A stretch of 64,000 bases of DNA, taken from NCBI RefSeq assembly GCF_039555335.1, contig NC_092635.1, forward strand, positions 70,592,058 to 70,656,057, read 5' to 3'. This DNA is from Amphiura filiformis. Lineage: Eukaryota; Echinodermata; Ophiuroidea; Amphilepidida; Amphiuridae. The notes under the pieces were generated by a model. It made no database searches. It was not told where the DNA came from and saw only the letters and a list, made by a program, of their open reading frames with translations. A program made the translations under genes and the position numbers. Positions 37,295 to 50,800 of the stretch are shown in pieces; position 1 is the first letter of the stretch, and each line of letters opens with the position of its first letter.

Positions 37295-40200
37295 ATGAGA
37301 ACAATGGAGCATAAAAATATAAACAGACTCACCATCCCAAATGGAGGTACTGATTCAGAGAGTGGGACCCATCAGTCGGTAGAGAACGGTGGCCCAGCCA
37401 GCTCGGATAGTTTGAGGTCTACCCCAGAGCCGTCCCCACCTTTTAACAGTGAGAGTTTTGCCAGAAGAAGAGCTTCATCATTAAGTTTAACACCACTAAA
37501 GATTCCAGCCGCTGATAATCAGCAGTTTGCTGGTGGTGCAACAGCAGGAGCAGCTGCTGCTGTTGCTGCAAGTGATCCCGAGGTGGAAGAATGTGCTGAG
37601 GAAGGTTTTGAACATTTTACAGAGTTTTTAGTCAATGAGATTGAAAGAAATGGAATGCAACCACCACCTGACTTACAAGAAGATATAGTAAGGTACGGTA
37701 TAATGCACTGATAAAGATGAAGATTACAATTTTGCTTTTACATTTCGAGTGCTGACTGTCTTAAAGGGGTGTGACCCAAGCGACAGCCTTGTCCCAAATT
37801 TGTCTTCATCATTCAAATCAGAGATTCTGATATCAGAATAAAGCATATACATTTTCTCAAATTACCCCAGTAAAATGTAACGCCCAAGATATGTTTTGCT
37901 TGGGGGCGCACAGTTTGATTGCCTGGGAGTTTTTTGAAAAAAAAAACCTTCCCCCACTGGTGAGATAAAAAAAAGGGTATTTTGTTCAAAATATTCAAAA
38001 CGGTACATTTTTTTGTGGAAAACTTGCATAGGGGGCAAATTTTGGAGCAACATTTTGGTAGGCTAAAACTCATTTACTGTGTGTTGTCAACAATGTTGGT
38101 CATTCATGTGAACGCTACCATACTTGAGTATGTAGGGTTGTCTCATTTAACCTACCATACTTGAGTATGTAGGGTTGTCTCATTTAACCTACCATACTTG
38201 AGTATGTAGGGTTGTCTCATTTAACCTACCATACTTGAGTATGTAGGGTTGTCTCATTTAACCTACCATACTTGAGTATGTAGGGTTGTCTCATTTAACC
38301 TACCATACTTGAGTATGTAGGGTTGTCTCATTTAACCTACCATACTTGAGTATGTAGGGTTGTCTCATTTAACCTACCATACTTGAGTATGTAGGGTTGT
38401 CTCATTTAACCTACCATACTTGAGTATGTAGGGTTGTCTCATTTAACCTACCATACTTGAGTATGTAGGGTTGTCTCATTTAACCTACCATACTTGAGTA
38501 TGTAGGGTTGTCTCATTTAACCTACCATACTTGAGTATGTAGGGTTGTCTCATTTAACCTACCATACTTGAGTATGCAGGGTTGTCTCATTTAACCTACC
38601 ATACTTGAGTATGTAGGGTTGTCTCATTTAACCTACATGTACCATACTTGAGTATGTAGGGTTGTCTCATTTAACCTACCATACTTGAGTATGTAGGGTT
38701 GTCTCATTTAACCTACCATACTTGAGTATGCAGGGTTGTCTCATTTAACCTACCATACTTGAGTATGTAGGGTTGTCTCATTTAACCTACCATACTTGAG
38801 TATGTAGGGTTGTCTCATTTAACCTACCATACTTGAGTATGTAGGGTTGTCTCATTTAACCTACCATACTTGAGTATGTAGGGTTGTCTCATTTAACCTA
38901 CCATACTTGAGTATGTAGGGTTGTCTCATTTAACAAAGCTTTTTGCTTTATTCAAAGGTGTAGCCAGGAGGAATTTTCAGGAATAAAATGCGGACGGAAA
39001 AGAGTAATATAAAAAATGCCATTAAAATTACTCAAAATCAGACAAAAATGTGGCAAATGGGGGCAGAAATTTGAACAAGCAGGAACAAATTGACAATGGG
39101 GAAGGAAATTTGGTTTTGCTGAAGTTATTCCATATCCTACAAAATGGCTATAATAAAGCAAAACAAAGGGAAAGAGGCATGTCATTTGCATTCTGAATTT
39201 CACAACTTTAGGGACACTAGATGCATTCTGAATTTCACAACTTTAGGGACACTAGAGAGATGTAGATATGTCGTAGATATGTCAAGAAAATTTTCCATTT
39301 TTTTATTTCATAATTGGGGATATTCCAAGCATCTGTGAGCACACGTCAATGGATAGCCAGTTGTCTAACAAGTCTGGAATCCAACAATAGATTGGTAGAA
39401 CAATGGGGAACTATTGTTATGCAATACAATAGATTTGAAACAGGCCAGTGCCCTGTATACAAATATTTACACATCACTGTTATTTTGAACTTCTCAATTC
39501 ATTCGGTGATAAAATTCTTAGGCATAGGTGCATTGTTTAATGTTCGTGATACATATTTTTTGTATGTGATATCAATTGATAATAATAGAAATTATTGAAT
39601 GGGACTTTGTCAACAAACAAAAAACATGTCCAGACCTGTGCTCTGAAACATTTGATTTGTGGTAAATATGTTTATCTAAAAATATCCCTTTTAAATATAG
39701 GACATGCTAGATTTCCAATAATTGTTTGTATACATTCATACATGTAAACAGTGTGTACACACATATATTGCAATGCACTGTGGGTTTTTTCTCCAAATGT
39801 AAATTGTTTCTATATTTGTTTGTGTGGTGTGTGTTTTCTTTATTAAATATTTAATTCAATTATGAGTAGAACTTGTGGAACGAAAGTTGTAACTCCGGGT
39901 TTCACGCTAATGCGATCATCAGACAAATCTGAGTTTCTGATGATCGCATTAGCGTGAAACTCAGAGATGACACAAAGAAAATATCAATAAATATCAAAAT
40001 ATCATGCCTACTGGTTACATAAACGATTATAATTAAATATGCACAAAGTTAAAATAAAGAATTGCAATACAACCCCAAAACAGCATTTCATAACACCACA
40101 TGAAAACAAATAAAAACTGGCACAGACAAAAACACACTAAAAACAATAGAATGCAGAACTTGTCAAATGTGTGGCTATTGCAGATAAGGCCTTGTAAACC

Positions 40201-43200
40201 CTTTGGTTTTATTTTTTCATTTCTATCCATTCACTAATCTTTATCTATTTTAATTGTGATTTCTATCATACATCAAAGTCAAGGCCTATTTTGAATAAGG
40301 TAGGGATATGTGGCTTGGATTTGTGCAAAACATACCCCAAAAATATATCAAAGTTGATGGATAAGAGACTCTAAAAGATGCTAATTTTTGAATATTTCTG
40401 TACAAAATCTGTTTTGATGGGGCATAATATTATTGTCTTGTATCCATTGTTTCTTTTCAGTGCACGAGTCCAGCACACAGGCTCCCAGACTGATCCTCCT
40501 CCATCTATGCAAGCAGCAGGTCCACCCACAGCCACGCCTACTGGTTACAAACATCCCCAGTGGGCCAAGAGAGGGAAAGGACTGAGGAAATTAGCAGATG
40601 ATTTTGCCCAAACCAGGGAGAGGAAGAAGGTCCAAGAGAAAGCTAGCGGAGTACGTACATATCTAGAAAAATTATTTTTGATATTTTTTGCCATGTTTGC
40701 ATATAATAGGCCTACACATCCATGTATATATCACAGATATAAGCACCTTAGGGACCAACTCAAAAGATTGATGATGTTTTGGGCCAAACCAAAAAAAATA
40801 AAAATATTTTGCAGCTATTTTTGTGTTTGCTGGGATGGTGACATGAATCCTTGTCAGGGTACCTTTGAATACAAGCAATGTTTCTTAACTGCAAGTTGGC
40901 AATATCCCCCAACCTGACCAGTCTGTGTGCCATATTCAAAATAATATTACCAAAGATTGTGAACAAAATCAACAGGTTTATTAATGGTCTCCTGTGCTGC
41001 TGCTTTGATTCCGTTCACTCAATGCAAACCGTATGCCAATGATAACATCGCATGCCCTTTTTGATTCGCTGAAAAAAAACTAGCAATTAAAAAGCTCTAC
41101 CTTGTATGAGCCCACCTTCGGCTATAAGCCCACCCCCTATTTTTTCTAACCATTCTGGGAACCAGGGTACACTCGGGTATAGGCTCAGTAGTAATTTAGG
41201 CTCTTAAATCATATCAAAGCTTTTCTTTCACATTTAAGAACAAATAAAAAAAAAAATCAGTTAAAAATTAACATTTCATACTTATAATTAAGGGCTCACA
41301 TTGAAATACCCTACCACATTTTCACACAGAAAGAAGGCAGGATTCCCCTCGCTAAGCGCGCGCCTCAGGAAAGCTCGGTCATAAACGGATGGATTATATG
41401 CATCAGTGATACACCCTGCCCAGGATTTTAACAAAAGAAGGCTAGCACAGGAAAGCTGCAGGATGGTGCACACCTTACTGTGTAAGGGAATTTCAATATG
41501 AGCCCTAAAAACAAATTGACATAGATGATTCAAATTACTGGTATATCAGGCATATATACAAATGGGGAAGATTGTTCTTATTTTAAATTCAACTACTAGC
41601 CCCTCCCCAGTTATAAGCCCACCCCTATTTTTGAAGTAAAATTGCCCAGGGGGGGTGGGCTTATACCAGAGTAAGGTAAGAACTCTTGTTGTTTATCTAA
41701 AAGAAGAGAGTCACAGCACACAGGCAGGGATGAACCAGGATTTTTTTTTTGGGGGGAAGGGGGATTTTGAAAAAGTGGACTTCCCCCAAGTGGACCTTTT
41801 CTAAAATATTGGGACTTCTTTGACCAAAAAAATAAAGCATAAAGAACTTAATTTTTTTTTTTTTTTTTTTTGATTATTATCCTTTCATATTTTGATTTTG
41901 TTTTCATCATCATATAGGTAGAAGCTGACAGCATCAGCTGGCGGGAATTCCAAGATCTTCTCTCCGAGCTCTTTCCCCGTGGCATCATAACACGAGAGCG
42001 TATTGTGGTACTCTTTTTCTTCTGCACAGATCTGGCCATCTGTATGCTCCAACAGGACCATCTAGAATTATTCCATCGCTTTGTGAGATGGACGTTACAG
42101 TACATAAGAAATACAGTGTGCACCTGGGTTGCTAACCAAGGAGGATGGGTAAGTATATGATTTAATATTGTGTTGAATACTCAAGTAGCCAGGGGAAGGG
42201 GTCACTCACTGATAATTACCCCCCTTTCAACTTACTCACACCCAATAATCCTGTTTTGTGTTTTGTATGCTGTTACCTAATGACTCCTTGTTAAATAGTT
42301 CTGATTTGATTTTATAAGCTCTACTCTCTGACCAGCATTCTTTTCTTCTGCAAACATCAATCAAAATAATGTTATTCAATTCAGACTATTTTTTGACCCT
42401 GATGTGTAAAAAATAAGCCAAAGTGTATATTTCTGTACTATTATGGGGCCCAAAATTGTAGCGGAAAGGGGAGGGGAACAGAGCAGGCCCATTCCCCCTA
42501 AATTTTACATCGCCCTAAAATTCCCACCTAAATGTCAGATGTTTAATCTGTTCACAGTCTCCTTAAAATTTTTTAATGCTTCCGCAACCACTTCAAAAGT
42601 TAGAAGGTACATTGTAATGTCATGGTTAGCATGGCTTATCAGTACTCAACTGAGGTCAAAGTACTGGTATATAAGATAAGATTTTCAGGGAATTGTAAGG
42701 GACAATGTTTTTTCATACTGTCAGTAAAACGTCTGTTGCCCAGGCAACACATGGTTCAAGAACCCTTTTTAAAAAAAAAAATCATAGTGTCCATTTTTAA
42801 TGAAAAAGCATTAAGATTTACATACTGGAGTGTAAAATACACTAACCTTAAGGTGGTACTACATACACCTCCTGATAAATTTTGTGACTAATTTTGCATT
42901 TTCCTCAAAAAATAACTACGCACTGGAAACAAAAGTTATGTATATTATAGGGGCAAGGAATCCAATTACTTCGCTGAAATTTCAGTGATTCAAGACAAGT
43001 AGTTCATTTTGTTAAGAAATGATTCTAGCGGTACCTCTTTTCTTATCATAAATAACGTACCGTTTGTTTGAGTCACTGAAATTCCAGTGTAGTAACTGGA
43101 TTCCTTGCCCCTATATACATAACTTTTGTTACTGGAAGTGTGTTATTATTTTTTAGAAAAATGCAAAAATAGTCACAAATTTATCAAGGGGTGTACCACC

Positions 43201-43415
43201 TTAATGAAATGAATGTATGTAAAGAACTGGTACCCAGATTCAAGCACTGGATCATTTCAATTTTTTGTTTTCATTGGTTTTTCATACAGGGTGCAGTGTT
43301 GGCAACTTCAATAGACTACCTGAGAAGAGGGGCACAAATTGCTGCAGCAGGACTGCTACTATACTTTGCCTACAAACTTGTCACCAATGCAACATCAAAT
43401 ACCAGCAATAAATAA
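37295..43415 (+). CDS. BAK/BAX-like Bcl-2 family apoptosis effector
   Basis: Coding exons 37295-37692, 40461-40650, 41918-42148 and 43290-43415 join in phase to a 314-residue protein. Residues 1-100 are low-complexity (serine-, proline- and alanine-rich). An alpha-1-like helix follows (EEGFEHFTEFLVNEIE), then a BH3 motif LRKLADDFAQT (174-184), a BH1-like helix ELFPRGIITRERIVVLFFF (213-231), LFHRFVRWTLQYI (alpha 6), BH2 WVANQGGW (266-273) and a hydrophobic anchor around 290-303 with a short polar tail. The last intron falls directly after the BH2 GGW, a position conserved in Bcl-2 family genes. BAX/BAK proteins permeabilise the mitochondrial outer membrane. The family call is firm; the effector subtype is inferred from BH2 and the anchor. 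Oddities: BH1 has TRER where NWGR is usual, and the N-terminus is long. The second Met (37304) has the better Kozak context, and two six-codon upstream frames precede it. Confidence 0.85.
38115..38935 (+). repeat. Minisatellite, 22 units of 37 bp
   Basis: Twenty-two head-to-tail units, nearly identical, lie in intron 1 of the Bcl-2 family gene. Each unit contains CATACTTGAGTATG (stem CATAC/GTATG) and GTAGGGTTGTCTCATTTAAC followed by CTAC (stem GTAGG/CCTAC), so each could form two small hairpins. Known variants are a T-to-C change at 38577 and 38731 and one 6-bp insertion (CATGTA) near 38636. There are no spacers, so it is not a CRISPR array. Confidence 0.97.
38936..40460 (+). other. Rest of intron 1 of the Bcl-2 family gene
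   Basis: Contains a 35-36-bp tandem duplication near 39187-39257 (GCATTCTGAATTTCACAACT unit) and the perfect hairpin at 39899-39960. Nothing else was recognised. Confidence 0.5.
39899..39960. repeat. Perfect 25-bp hairpin with 12-nt loop
   Basis: Arms 39899-39923 (starting GTTTCACGCTAATGCGATCA) and 39936-39960 are exact complements. The loop reads CAAATCTGAGTT. The size is in the range of small foldback repeats; it is shorter than a typical animal pre-miRNA. Confidence 0.9.
40651..41917 (+). other. Intron 2 of the Bcl-2 family gene
   Basis: No gene inside. Near 41100-41680, GTGGGCTTATA and its complement TATAAGCCCACC recur in both orientations, probably a decayed TIR element of the same style as 11721-12091. 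Confidence 0.45.
42852..43200. mobile_element. TTAA-flanked foldback MITE, GGTGGTAC family, copy 2
   Basis: 349 bp bordered by TTAA at 42848-42851 and 43201-43204, beginning GGTGGTACTACATACACC and ending GGGGTGTACCACC. The two halves fold on each other, including GGCAAGGAATCCAATTACTT with its near complement. It lies in the last intron of the Bcl-2 family gene, only 89 bp upstream of the final exon. Confidence 0.82.
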
Positions 43416-44092
43416 TGTGGACACTGATCTCAGCATAAATTTATTTAATACTACTGTATGGTGCTAAAGATGTACTTGGCCATACATGAAGGATGGAGTG
43501 CCTACAAAACAAGTGCCTTTTAACTGTGTCTTATATCAAATAATGTAATAGTACAGAATTTATTTTGTATTACTAGGGTCCTTGAAACTTGATTTCATGT
43601 TTCCCGTCACCTACACGCGTTATGAAATCTCGCCCGTGTTTGTGAACCAAGAATCAGACAAAAAAAAATCATTACATGGTAAAATTGTACTTTAGAATAT
43701 TTTACTACTAATATTTTAGTGTTCTTCGACTGCAAAATCATTTCAGAAGCAGGGAATAAACAATTCGGTGATACATGTACATGTATGGGTGGCGCCAAAG
43801 GGGTATGTTTTGCGATAAATAGAAATTGCCCAAATAATGAATAATGAAAAAGTTGCCTCATTATGAGCTGAAAAAAAAGTATCGGGAAACAGGAAATAGA
43901 GTTTGAAGGGCCATATGGTGCTTTCTAGTGTTCTCTTAGAAGAAGCCTAGCCAATTCTCTGAAACATTTCAAGGAGTTGATTCAAGCAGGCCCTTCCTGC
44001 AGTATAGCTGCCATTTAGCTATTTGGGCATTCTATATCATGTACACATCTAAACATATGACACCTGGCAGCTATTGCAGATGGAGGCTCTCT
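43416..44092. other. 3' flank of the Bcl-2 family gene
   Basis: An AATAAA hexamer overlaps the stop region (43407-43412), but a distal signal is more likely used. No other gene is supported. Confidence 0.35.
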
Positions 44093-44938
44093 TAGGGAAC
44101 AAACCAAAAGATCGATGACGTCTTATAAATGAAACTAGTTTCGTTTAGGGGGAGGGGGTAAAAATACTTGATTACGTTTGTACAAAATTATCGGTCTGAA
44201 GAATGTGTCATTATTATTATTATGTCAAATTTTCAACATTTCTTTATTACGTTTCTGGCAGGGAGGTAGGTAGACTTGCTCAAGTCCTTTCGGACCTGAG
44301 GTCTGTGATATGATATCTTGTTCTTTTGTTTCGTTTATATGGCCTTGGTCACTCCATCGCCAAGCCACAGTTCTTTAACATCTTTAAAATAGGCCTACGA
44401 GAATAGGCCTATATACATACCAAATTACTCCATTGGTACATGTATACCCAGCCAGTGTCCAAAGTCCCTGATCATGCTGGTTATACTATAATATTTGTCG
44501 TGTGCCAATAATCTTTAGTTATCTTTGCTAATTGCCCTAATCTCTTTTTAAGTGCTGAAGATTAATAGGTGTGATATGTTCTCCCCTCCCTCCAGCTGTT
44601 TTATATAGTGACAGGCCTTCAAGGAGTTCTTGCTGTTGTGCAAACTGAAGGAGAGAGTGACAGTTGACATATTTGGACATATGGTCCTAGTCATAGTGGT
44701 TTACCATAGATGACTTGTGGCTATTATTTTAATATCATAAAAACCATGAAAACACTAGTAGTTCATGGATTAACTGTGGCTTTTGTTTATCAGCATAATG
44801 ACAAAATATCTCGGAGTAGTATCTGTGTAGAAACCACTATCTTAGAAGCACTTACGCCTTGAAATCAAGGCTAGGAGGTAGGGGGTCAGCCGAGAAACGA
44901 AACTAGTTACGTCATCGATCTTTTGGTTTGTTCCCTTA
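44093..44938. repeat. Inverted repeat pair
   Basis: The segment 44096-44150 (CTTAGGGAACAAACCAAAAG, ATCGATGACGT, GAAACTAGTTTCG) recurs inverted at 44890-44938. The 740-bp interior has no recognised gene. It may be one foldback element with short arms. Confidence 0.6.
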
Positions 44939-45114
44939 GAAGAAGCCTGTCAACTCTCTTAGTGGCAGCACCGGGGATGAAGGGGGGTGAGGGGGCAAGT
45001 GAAATATGTGGAGGGAAAATTTCCCCATATCAGAAAATGTACTTAAAATTGGTAATTTTCTCCCCACAATCATGGGATGTAAAATGAACTTTTGTTCTAC
45101 CTGGGTATGTTTAA

Positions 45115-45468
45115 GGGTATCACGAGGTATTGTTGGTGAAGCAGCCAAAAAAAAAAAAAAATAGATTTTCATTATCTGAATCAATATATTATTGAAAAAT
45201 AACACTTTGGTGTTTTGCAATTTACATTCTACAAATCATATACTTTGAAAACTTGCATTATTTATTATTTTTAATGAATTATATACGTTTTACAACATAA
45301 CTCAAGAACCACAGGACCTACAAAAGTATATCTGTGATATTTGAATTCTTCTACACGCTCGCTATGAATTGAGCAATGCAATTTTTTTTAATGCTCACTA
45401 CCATTCGCAAGATGCTGTGAACTACATTTTTTTTGTTGCTGCTTCGACCAACAATACATTGTATACCC
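45115..45468 (+). mobile_element. TTAA-flanked MITE (GGGTATC family), intact copy
   Basis: 354 bp between TTAA at 45111-45114 and 45469-45472. It starts GGGTATCACGAGGTATTGTT and ends with the near complement ACAATACATTGTATACCC. It serves as the uninterrupted reference for the nested copy at 2731-3727. Confidence 0.82.
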
Positions 45469-45634
45469 TTAAATGCCTCCTTGTGGATGGGGTGGGTGGA
45501 TTGGGGAGATGCCTTTGGTGCCAGCGATTGACAATGATGAATCTATATTAACAAACTGAAATGTTGCTTTTTTTTAAAGCCAACATTAGTGCCTGGACCT
45601 GAAAATAATAATTACATGGACATATTATTATTAA

Positions 45635-45769
45635 GGGTTTAGCGCAAGAAGGCCCATCTGCAATAGCTGCCCTATAAACATTTGATTAATTTCTGCATTC
45701 TATATTATACACATCTCAAAATATGACACCTGGCAGCTATTGTATATAGGGCCTTCTTACACTAACCCA
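45635..45769. mobile_element. Hairpin MITE, AGCTGCC family, copy 1
   Basis: About 135 bp whose ends GGGTTTAGCGCAAGAAGGCC and (complement) GGGTTAGTGTAAGAAGGCCC are inverted. The inner part contains GCAATAGCTGCC and GGCAGCTATTG. Confidence 0.65.
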
Positions 45770-46116
45770 TCAAGATGTTTGTTAGTATAAAATAAAAGAT
45801 GATTGATTGAATGAATTTTTATCTATGCCCATGTATGTGGAATCACTGAAATGTGGGACAGAAAATTTTTCCTAAATCAGAAAATATGCCTATAATTTGG
45901 TATTTTCTCCAAAAAATAGCGGAATGTAAAGTGAATTTTTGTTCTCAATGGGTGGGTGGGTGTGCATCCTTGGGGTGGAGGGAGGGGAGGTTCAAATAAG
46001 TTTCTGTCAGCAATGGACAATGATGAATATATAGCAAACTGAAATGCTGCACAAGTCTTTTTTAAGAAGCCAATAAGTGCCTGAACCGGAACAAAATAAT
46101 TATGTGGATATACCAA

Positions 46117-46260
46117 GGGATTAGTGTAAGAATGGCCTTTGATAGCTGCCATATACCCATTTGACTATTTTTGCATTCTATATTATACACATCTATAAAT
46201 ATTACATGTAGATGTACATGTAGCAGCTATTTCTGATGGGGCATTCTTACACTAATCCAT
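46117..46260. mobile_element. Hairpin MITE, AGCTGCC family, copy 2
   Basis: 144 bp with inverted ends GGGATTAGTGTAAGAATGGC and (complement) GGATTAGTGTAAGAATGCCC. The interior is shared with copy 1 (GCATTCTATATTATACACAT). Confidence 0.68.
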
Positions 46261-46422
46261 CAAGATACATATTTGTTTGTATGAAATACGATGAATGAAT
46301 TAATAAATGAATGTTTGATGTTTCTCACACCACAGCCAAGCTGTTTTCTGTTGTTTCTCTCTTTCTCTTTCTGGTCAACACTTTCATTTGCTCTTTGCAC
46401 TGAAAAGTTGCTCATTATACTG

Positions 46423-46550
46423 ACTGCTCAGTGTCAGAAGTGGATTAGCGCAATAGCTGCCATGTGAACATTTGGCAAATTACACACAGTATATTGTACT
46501 CATCTACACATGGCAGCTATTGCACTTACCCACCTCTGGCACTGAGCAGT
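46423..46550. mobile_element. Hairpin element related to the AGCTGCC family
   Basis: Inverted ends ACTGCTCAGTGTCAGAAGTG and its near complement enclose GCAATAGCTGCCATGTG and CACATGGCAGCTATTGC. The inner hairpin is shared with the two preceding copies, but the outer ends differ. Confidence 0.6.
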
Positions 46551-47818
46551 TGATATATTCCCCAGCGAAGTGGTTACATAACTCTCTGGTAACTGGATCA
46601 CACACCTTTTGGAATTGGTAGTACATGCTATAGACTTTGTGTTGCGATCATTTCCATTGTGGTGCAGAACTCAAAAGCGTGATCCAGTTGACAGTGATAA
46701 TCAGATTACACTTCACTGGCGAATTGTGGGGCGAGTCTGTTGAGAAATTTTATGTTATGAGTGTTTCTTTAGTTTGTGTGATGCACTGTTACACTCCATC
46801 ACATTTCTCCCTTGTTTTCCACCATATTCCAAAACACTCCAAAATGTTCACTATGTTCAAGTACTTTGTATGAAATGTCAGGTATTTCAATATTAAAGAA
46901 GACCTTGTAAAACAACTTCAATGTTCATGACTTTTTATTTCGATTATGCAGTGTCACATGGTAAACAAATAACATTCAGTGAACAAGCAAATTCTAATTG
47001 CAAAACCTAGTATGACCTGACAGGTCTTTTCATGCAATGGGCTATTCAGTTGAAATCCATAAAGCCCTATATAGAAGACATGACCTTCTCCTGCACAAAG
47101 GGTGTAGATTTCAAATGGAGTCGCCCATTCAGGTAAACCCATTTGAAACTCCCACTGTGTGGGGAATTAAGGTCGAATGTCTTCCATAGGGGTGTATAGA
47201 TTTCAACTGGAATATGAATGCACATCGGATGCTGCAAAAATGACTCTACCCGGATTTTGTAGTGTGTCTAGTATGACCCGATCTGGTGTCCTTTCCCATC
47301 TCACAACCTTGGTCCAAAGCCATGTTCCATCTTTCTAATATGTGACACGATCAAGGGAAATGAGTTGGATGTCGCTAATATTGATTTTAAGATATTGGCA
47401 AAGAAAGTGTTAAAATTCTTTTGTTTTATATTGTTTTCAGCGATTGATAAATTGATGTAACTTCGCAAAGAAAAGTCGTATGAACATGGCGTTTTCAGTT
47501 TCTGAAAGCACTAAATGTCCTCTTTAGAAACATATGTAAACCTCATTTTTGACCAGGGTCGACATATGACTCATTCCCCTGGATCATGTCACATGTTCTA
47601 CCATAGGTTGGCAACACCACCTTTGGCCCATTTGTGTAAAATCCATTCATTTTGATGTAGGTTCCATATTCCACTAGTATAGGACTGAACAGACTATAAA
47701 GTGGCCCCAAAATTGAAAAAAATAACTTTCCTCTCTTATTGTTTTAGGAAATAATCATGTTTGCACACTTTGTAATAATAAATAAAGACAATTTGAGAAG
47801 ACATTCCTATTTATAAGT
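46551..47818. other. 3' flank of UBL7 and decayed repeat
   Basis: A degraded relative of the 12866-13150 element lies near 47036-47200 (TTTCAAATGGAGT, ATGTCTTCCATAGGGGTGTA). No gene is supported. The two flanking genes converge here. Confidence 0.45.
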
Positions 47819-50800
47819 TCATATTCTGTCTTCAAATATAAGTTCTAAAGCTGCTTGCACATTTCCCGCGGTGACCTGTAGTGCCCGTAGACTTCTGGCA
47901 TCGTCTGTGATTCCCATGTCACGTAGTTGTTGTAATTGGGCCTAGTGTGAGGTAAAAATAAAAACAACAAGACCAATATTAACAAGATGAAAACTGGTGA
48001 TTACTGGTAAAACCGAAGAGATTACAACCAAGGAGTACTGGCTCAGAATGGCCCTGTGGTAATCCACCATGCTTGGACACCAATATAGTGTACCCTTGGC
48101 ATTTATCCATAAGAGGCCAAAATTTAATGATAATTTGAGCCTTTGAACTTGAATGTTACAAAGGTTAGCATAATCTGAATCTATTTAGTTACATTATCTA
48201 CTTGAAGACAGCTTTTCATCCGGTACCAAAGTTTGGGTTCTTATTATAGGCTTTCATAACTGGATGCAATGCGAGTCAATGGTCTCAATATATCCGAGCG
48301 GTGATTCACATCTTTTCAGGTATAGCAGTCTCAGCTTGAGTCTCTAAGCATGTCAATCCATATCATAACCAGAGACTGCCTTTTAAGGTTTTAGCTCTCC
48401 TAGGTTGACCATTCTCTCCTTGCATTCTATTGTAAATGATCTAAACAGCCCTCCTTGAAGGCCCCAGAAGAGCTATTTAATGCTCTCCTGCAAATTCCAA
48501 AAGGCAGTCCCTGTTATCATAACCAATAATTCATTTAACCCCTGAGCACTACCTGCCGATCTAACATTGCCTCTGATTGGTCAATTACATGATATCTTCA
48601 CTTTAATCACCAATCAGAATGGAGCTTTGCAAATAATTCACCCCCAATTTTTTGTGTGGTGAAATAATTCTGACAATGTTGCTGATTGGGCTAATTGATA
48701 ATGAAAACTTATTTTTGGCCAATCGGCAGGTAGTTCTCATGGGGTTAATTCTCAAACCAACCTGCAAGTTCTCTGGGTTCAGCGCTTCTCCACCCTGTTG
48801 TTGAGATGATCTAGCGGGACTGCTACCTCCACTGACGCTACCACCAGTAGCAACTTGTAACGCTTGTGCCATAGCTTGGCCAAACAGGTCCGAGGTGATG
48901 ATCCCTGAACCATTATTGGAGCCTGAATTACTGCTACCACTTGTTGATGCCTGGGCAGGAGATGATGTGGAAGGGTTTGATGATGCACCCACTACGGGTG
49001 AATCATATGGTCTGAATGTCTGCAAAGATAAAGGAGTAAAACCTGAGTTTCACAAACACAATTGCATTGTGGGACAGAATTGGTAGTTGAACTCTGACCT
49101 ATCAGGAAAATTGTTTGAATTATTCATCACTCAATTATTATTCTAATAATGGTTTAATTAAACATATTTTAAATAATGAATTTGTGAGATTACATTATTT
49201 TTGTTGTTATTTTAGTCAAACATTCGAAACAGTATTTTGTAATCGTATGAAAGCAATTTCCTGATGTAGGTCATAGTTCAGCGGTTTACTTATTATGGTG
49301 AGTAAATTGCATAATTAAAGAATGTATCATCAGATACACCACATAGTGATGTATCATGAGCAATATTCGGAGGAATGTCTGAACAACACGCTGATTTACA
49401 ATGAGCTGAGTCACTCAATTTGATGTGTACATTTTAAAAATTGTTCAGTATCCCTAAGATTCAAAATAACCCTTTTCCTATTATTATTGTTATTTTTATA
49501 CCTTTGAATGTATTTAAATAAATAAATAACAAAAAAGAAGAAAGAAATAGTGACTTACCCCTCCTGAACCAACCCCTGCAGCCGCCAACGCTGAAGCTAA
49601 CTGAGTTGCTGTGATTGCTTGCTGCCCTCGTCTTACACCACCCTGGTAACAAAACAAAAGTATGTTTACTGGCACTGCCTCTTTCTCCTAATCACCATAA
49701 AACTCACACAAATAATGAAACATCAGCATATCAGACACCCAGCAGGGAAGCAAATTTGGCGAGAATCAGTGAATCCATTCTCGCAACAATTCTTCTAACT
49801 TAGTTTGTGAGAATCAACATTCTTTCTCCTGAAATCATGCTTATTCCACACACAGTAAGTTACTTGAGAATTAATTTTGATTCACACAAAATTGAATGCA
49901 ATTGCATCCCTGACCAGTATTTTTTTAAATATTAAGATATAAGACTACTGTAAAGCGTAAAATGTTTGCATGCATGAAAATTTTCACAAATTTTGCTGCA
50001 AGTGCAGTTGATTTGTGCCATTTTCATGAATGCAAATGCTGCATAAGATAATGTTTACAGTATTTTTTGGCAACAATACAATTCATTTGTCACATTTCAA
50101 TCACATGTGGCTAATAACATGTAGTTGACATCAATTGACTCACTATAATATTTTGCAGCAAACCTTTGATGAGCGCGTACTACCCTGATGTTGCAAAGTC
50201 GGAGCTAACAATGCATCCGGTGCAAAGTTCATTCATAAATTTCCACTCGGCAACAGCAGATCGTGTCATTAGCCAATCAAATACAAGTGCATTTCAATGT
50301 ACTAAATACACGATGTATGCTTAAAACACGCTCTCATCAAAGGTTTACTGCAAAATATTATAGCTGAGTTTGTGGCTGCTAAATGCGATCTAAACATTGT
50401 TTTGAAATCAAATCTAATTAAATTTCTGCAAATTTTGCTGAAGAATCTTTACTCTCTAAACCAGTTTTCTGAAAATTTGCAACCCAAAGTTATTAACAAG
50501 AAGGCTGAAAATGCACCCAAATCTGCAACACATCCCCATATGTACCTTCTTACTAAAACAACTGGTTGGGAACACAACTCACTCACCTCTGATGTGTCCA
50601 TTTCATCGCCTGACATAAAGTCTGGTAGGTATCGACCTGCACCAATGACAAAACACATTATTATTTACATAGTTAACTCCTGAGTGACTTTTGCAGTTCT
50701 GAAGTAATTTGATTTAGAAACCCTTTTTTGAATTTCTTCAAGATAACATGCAAATTCAACACCTTTTCAGGACTTTAAATCAAGCAGGCATCTATAATGT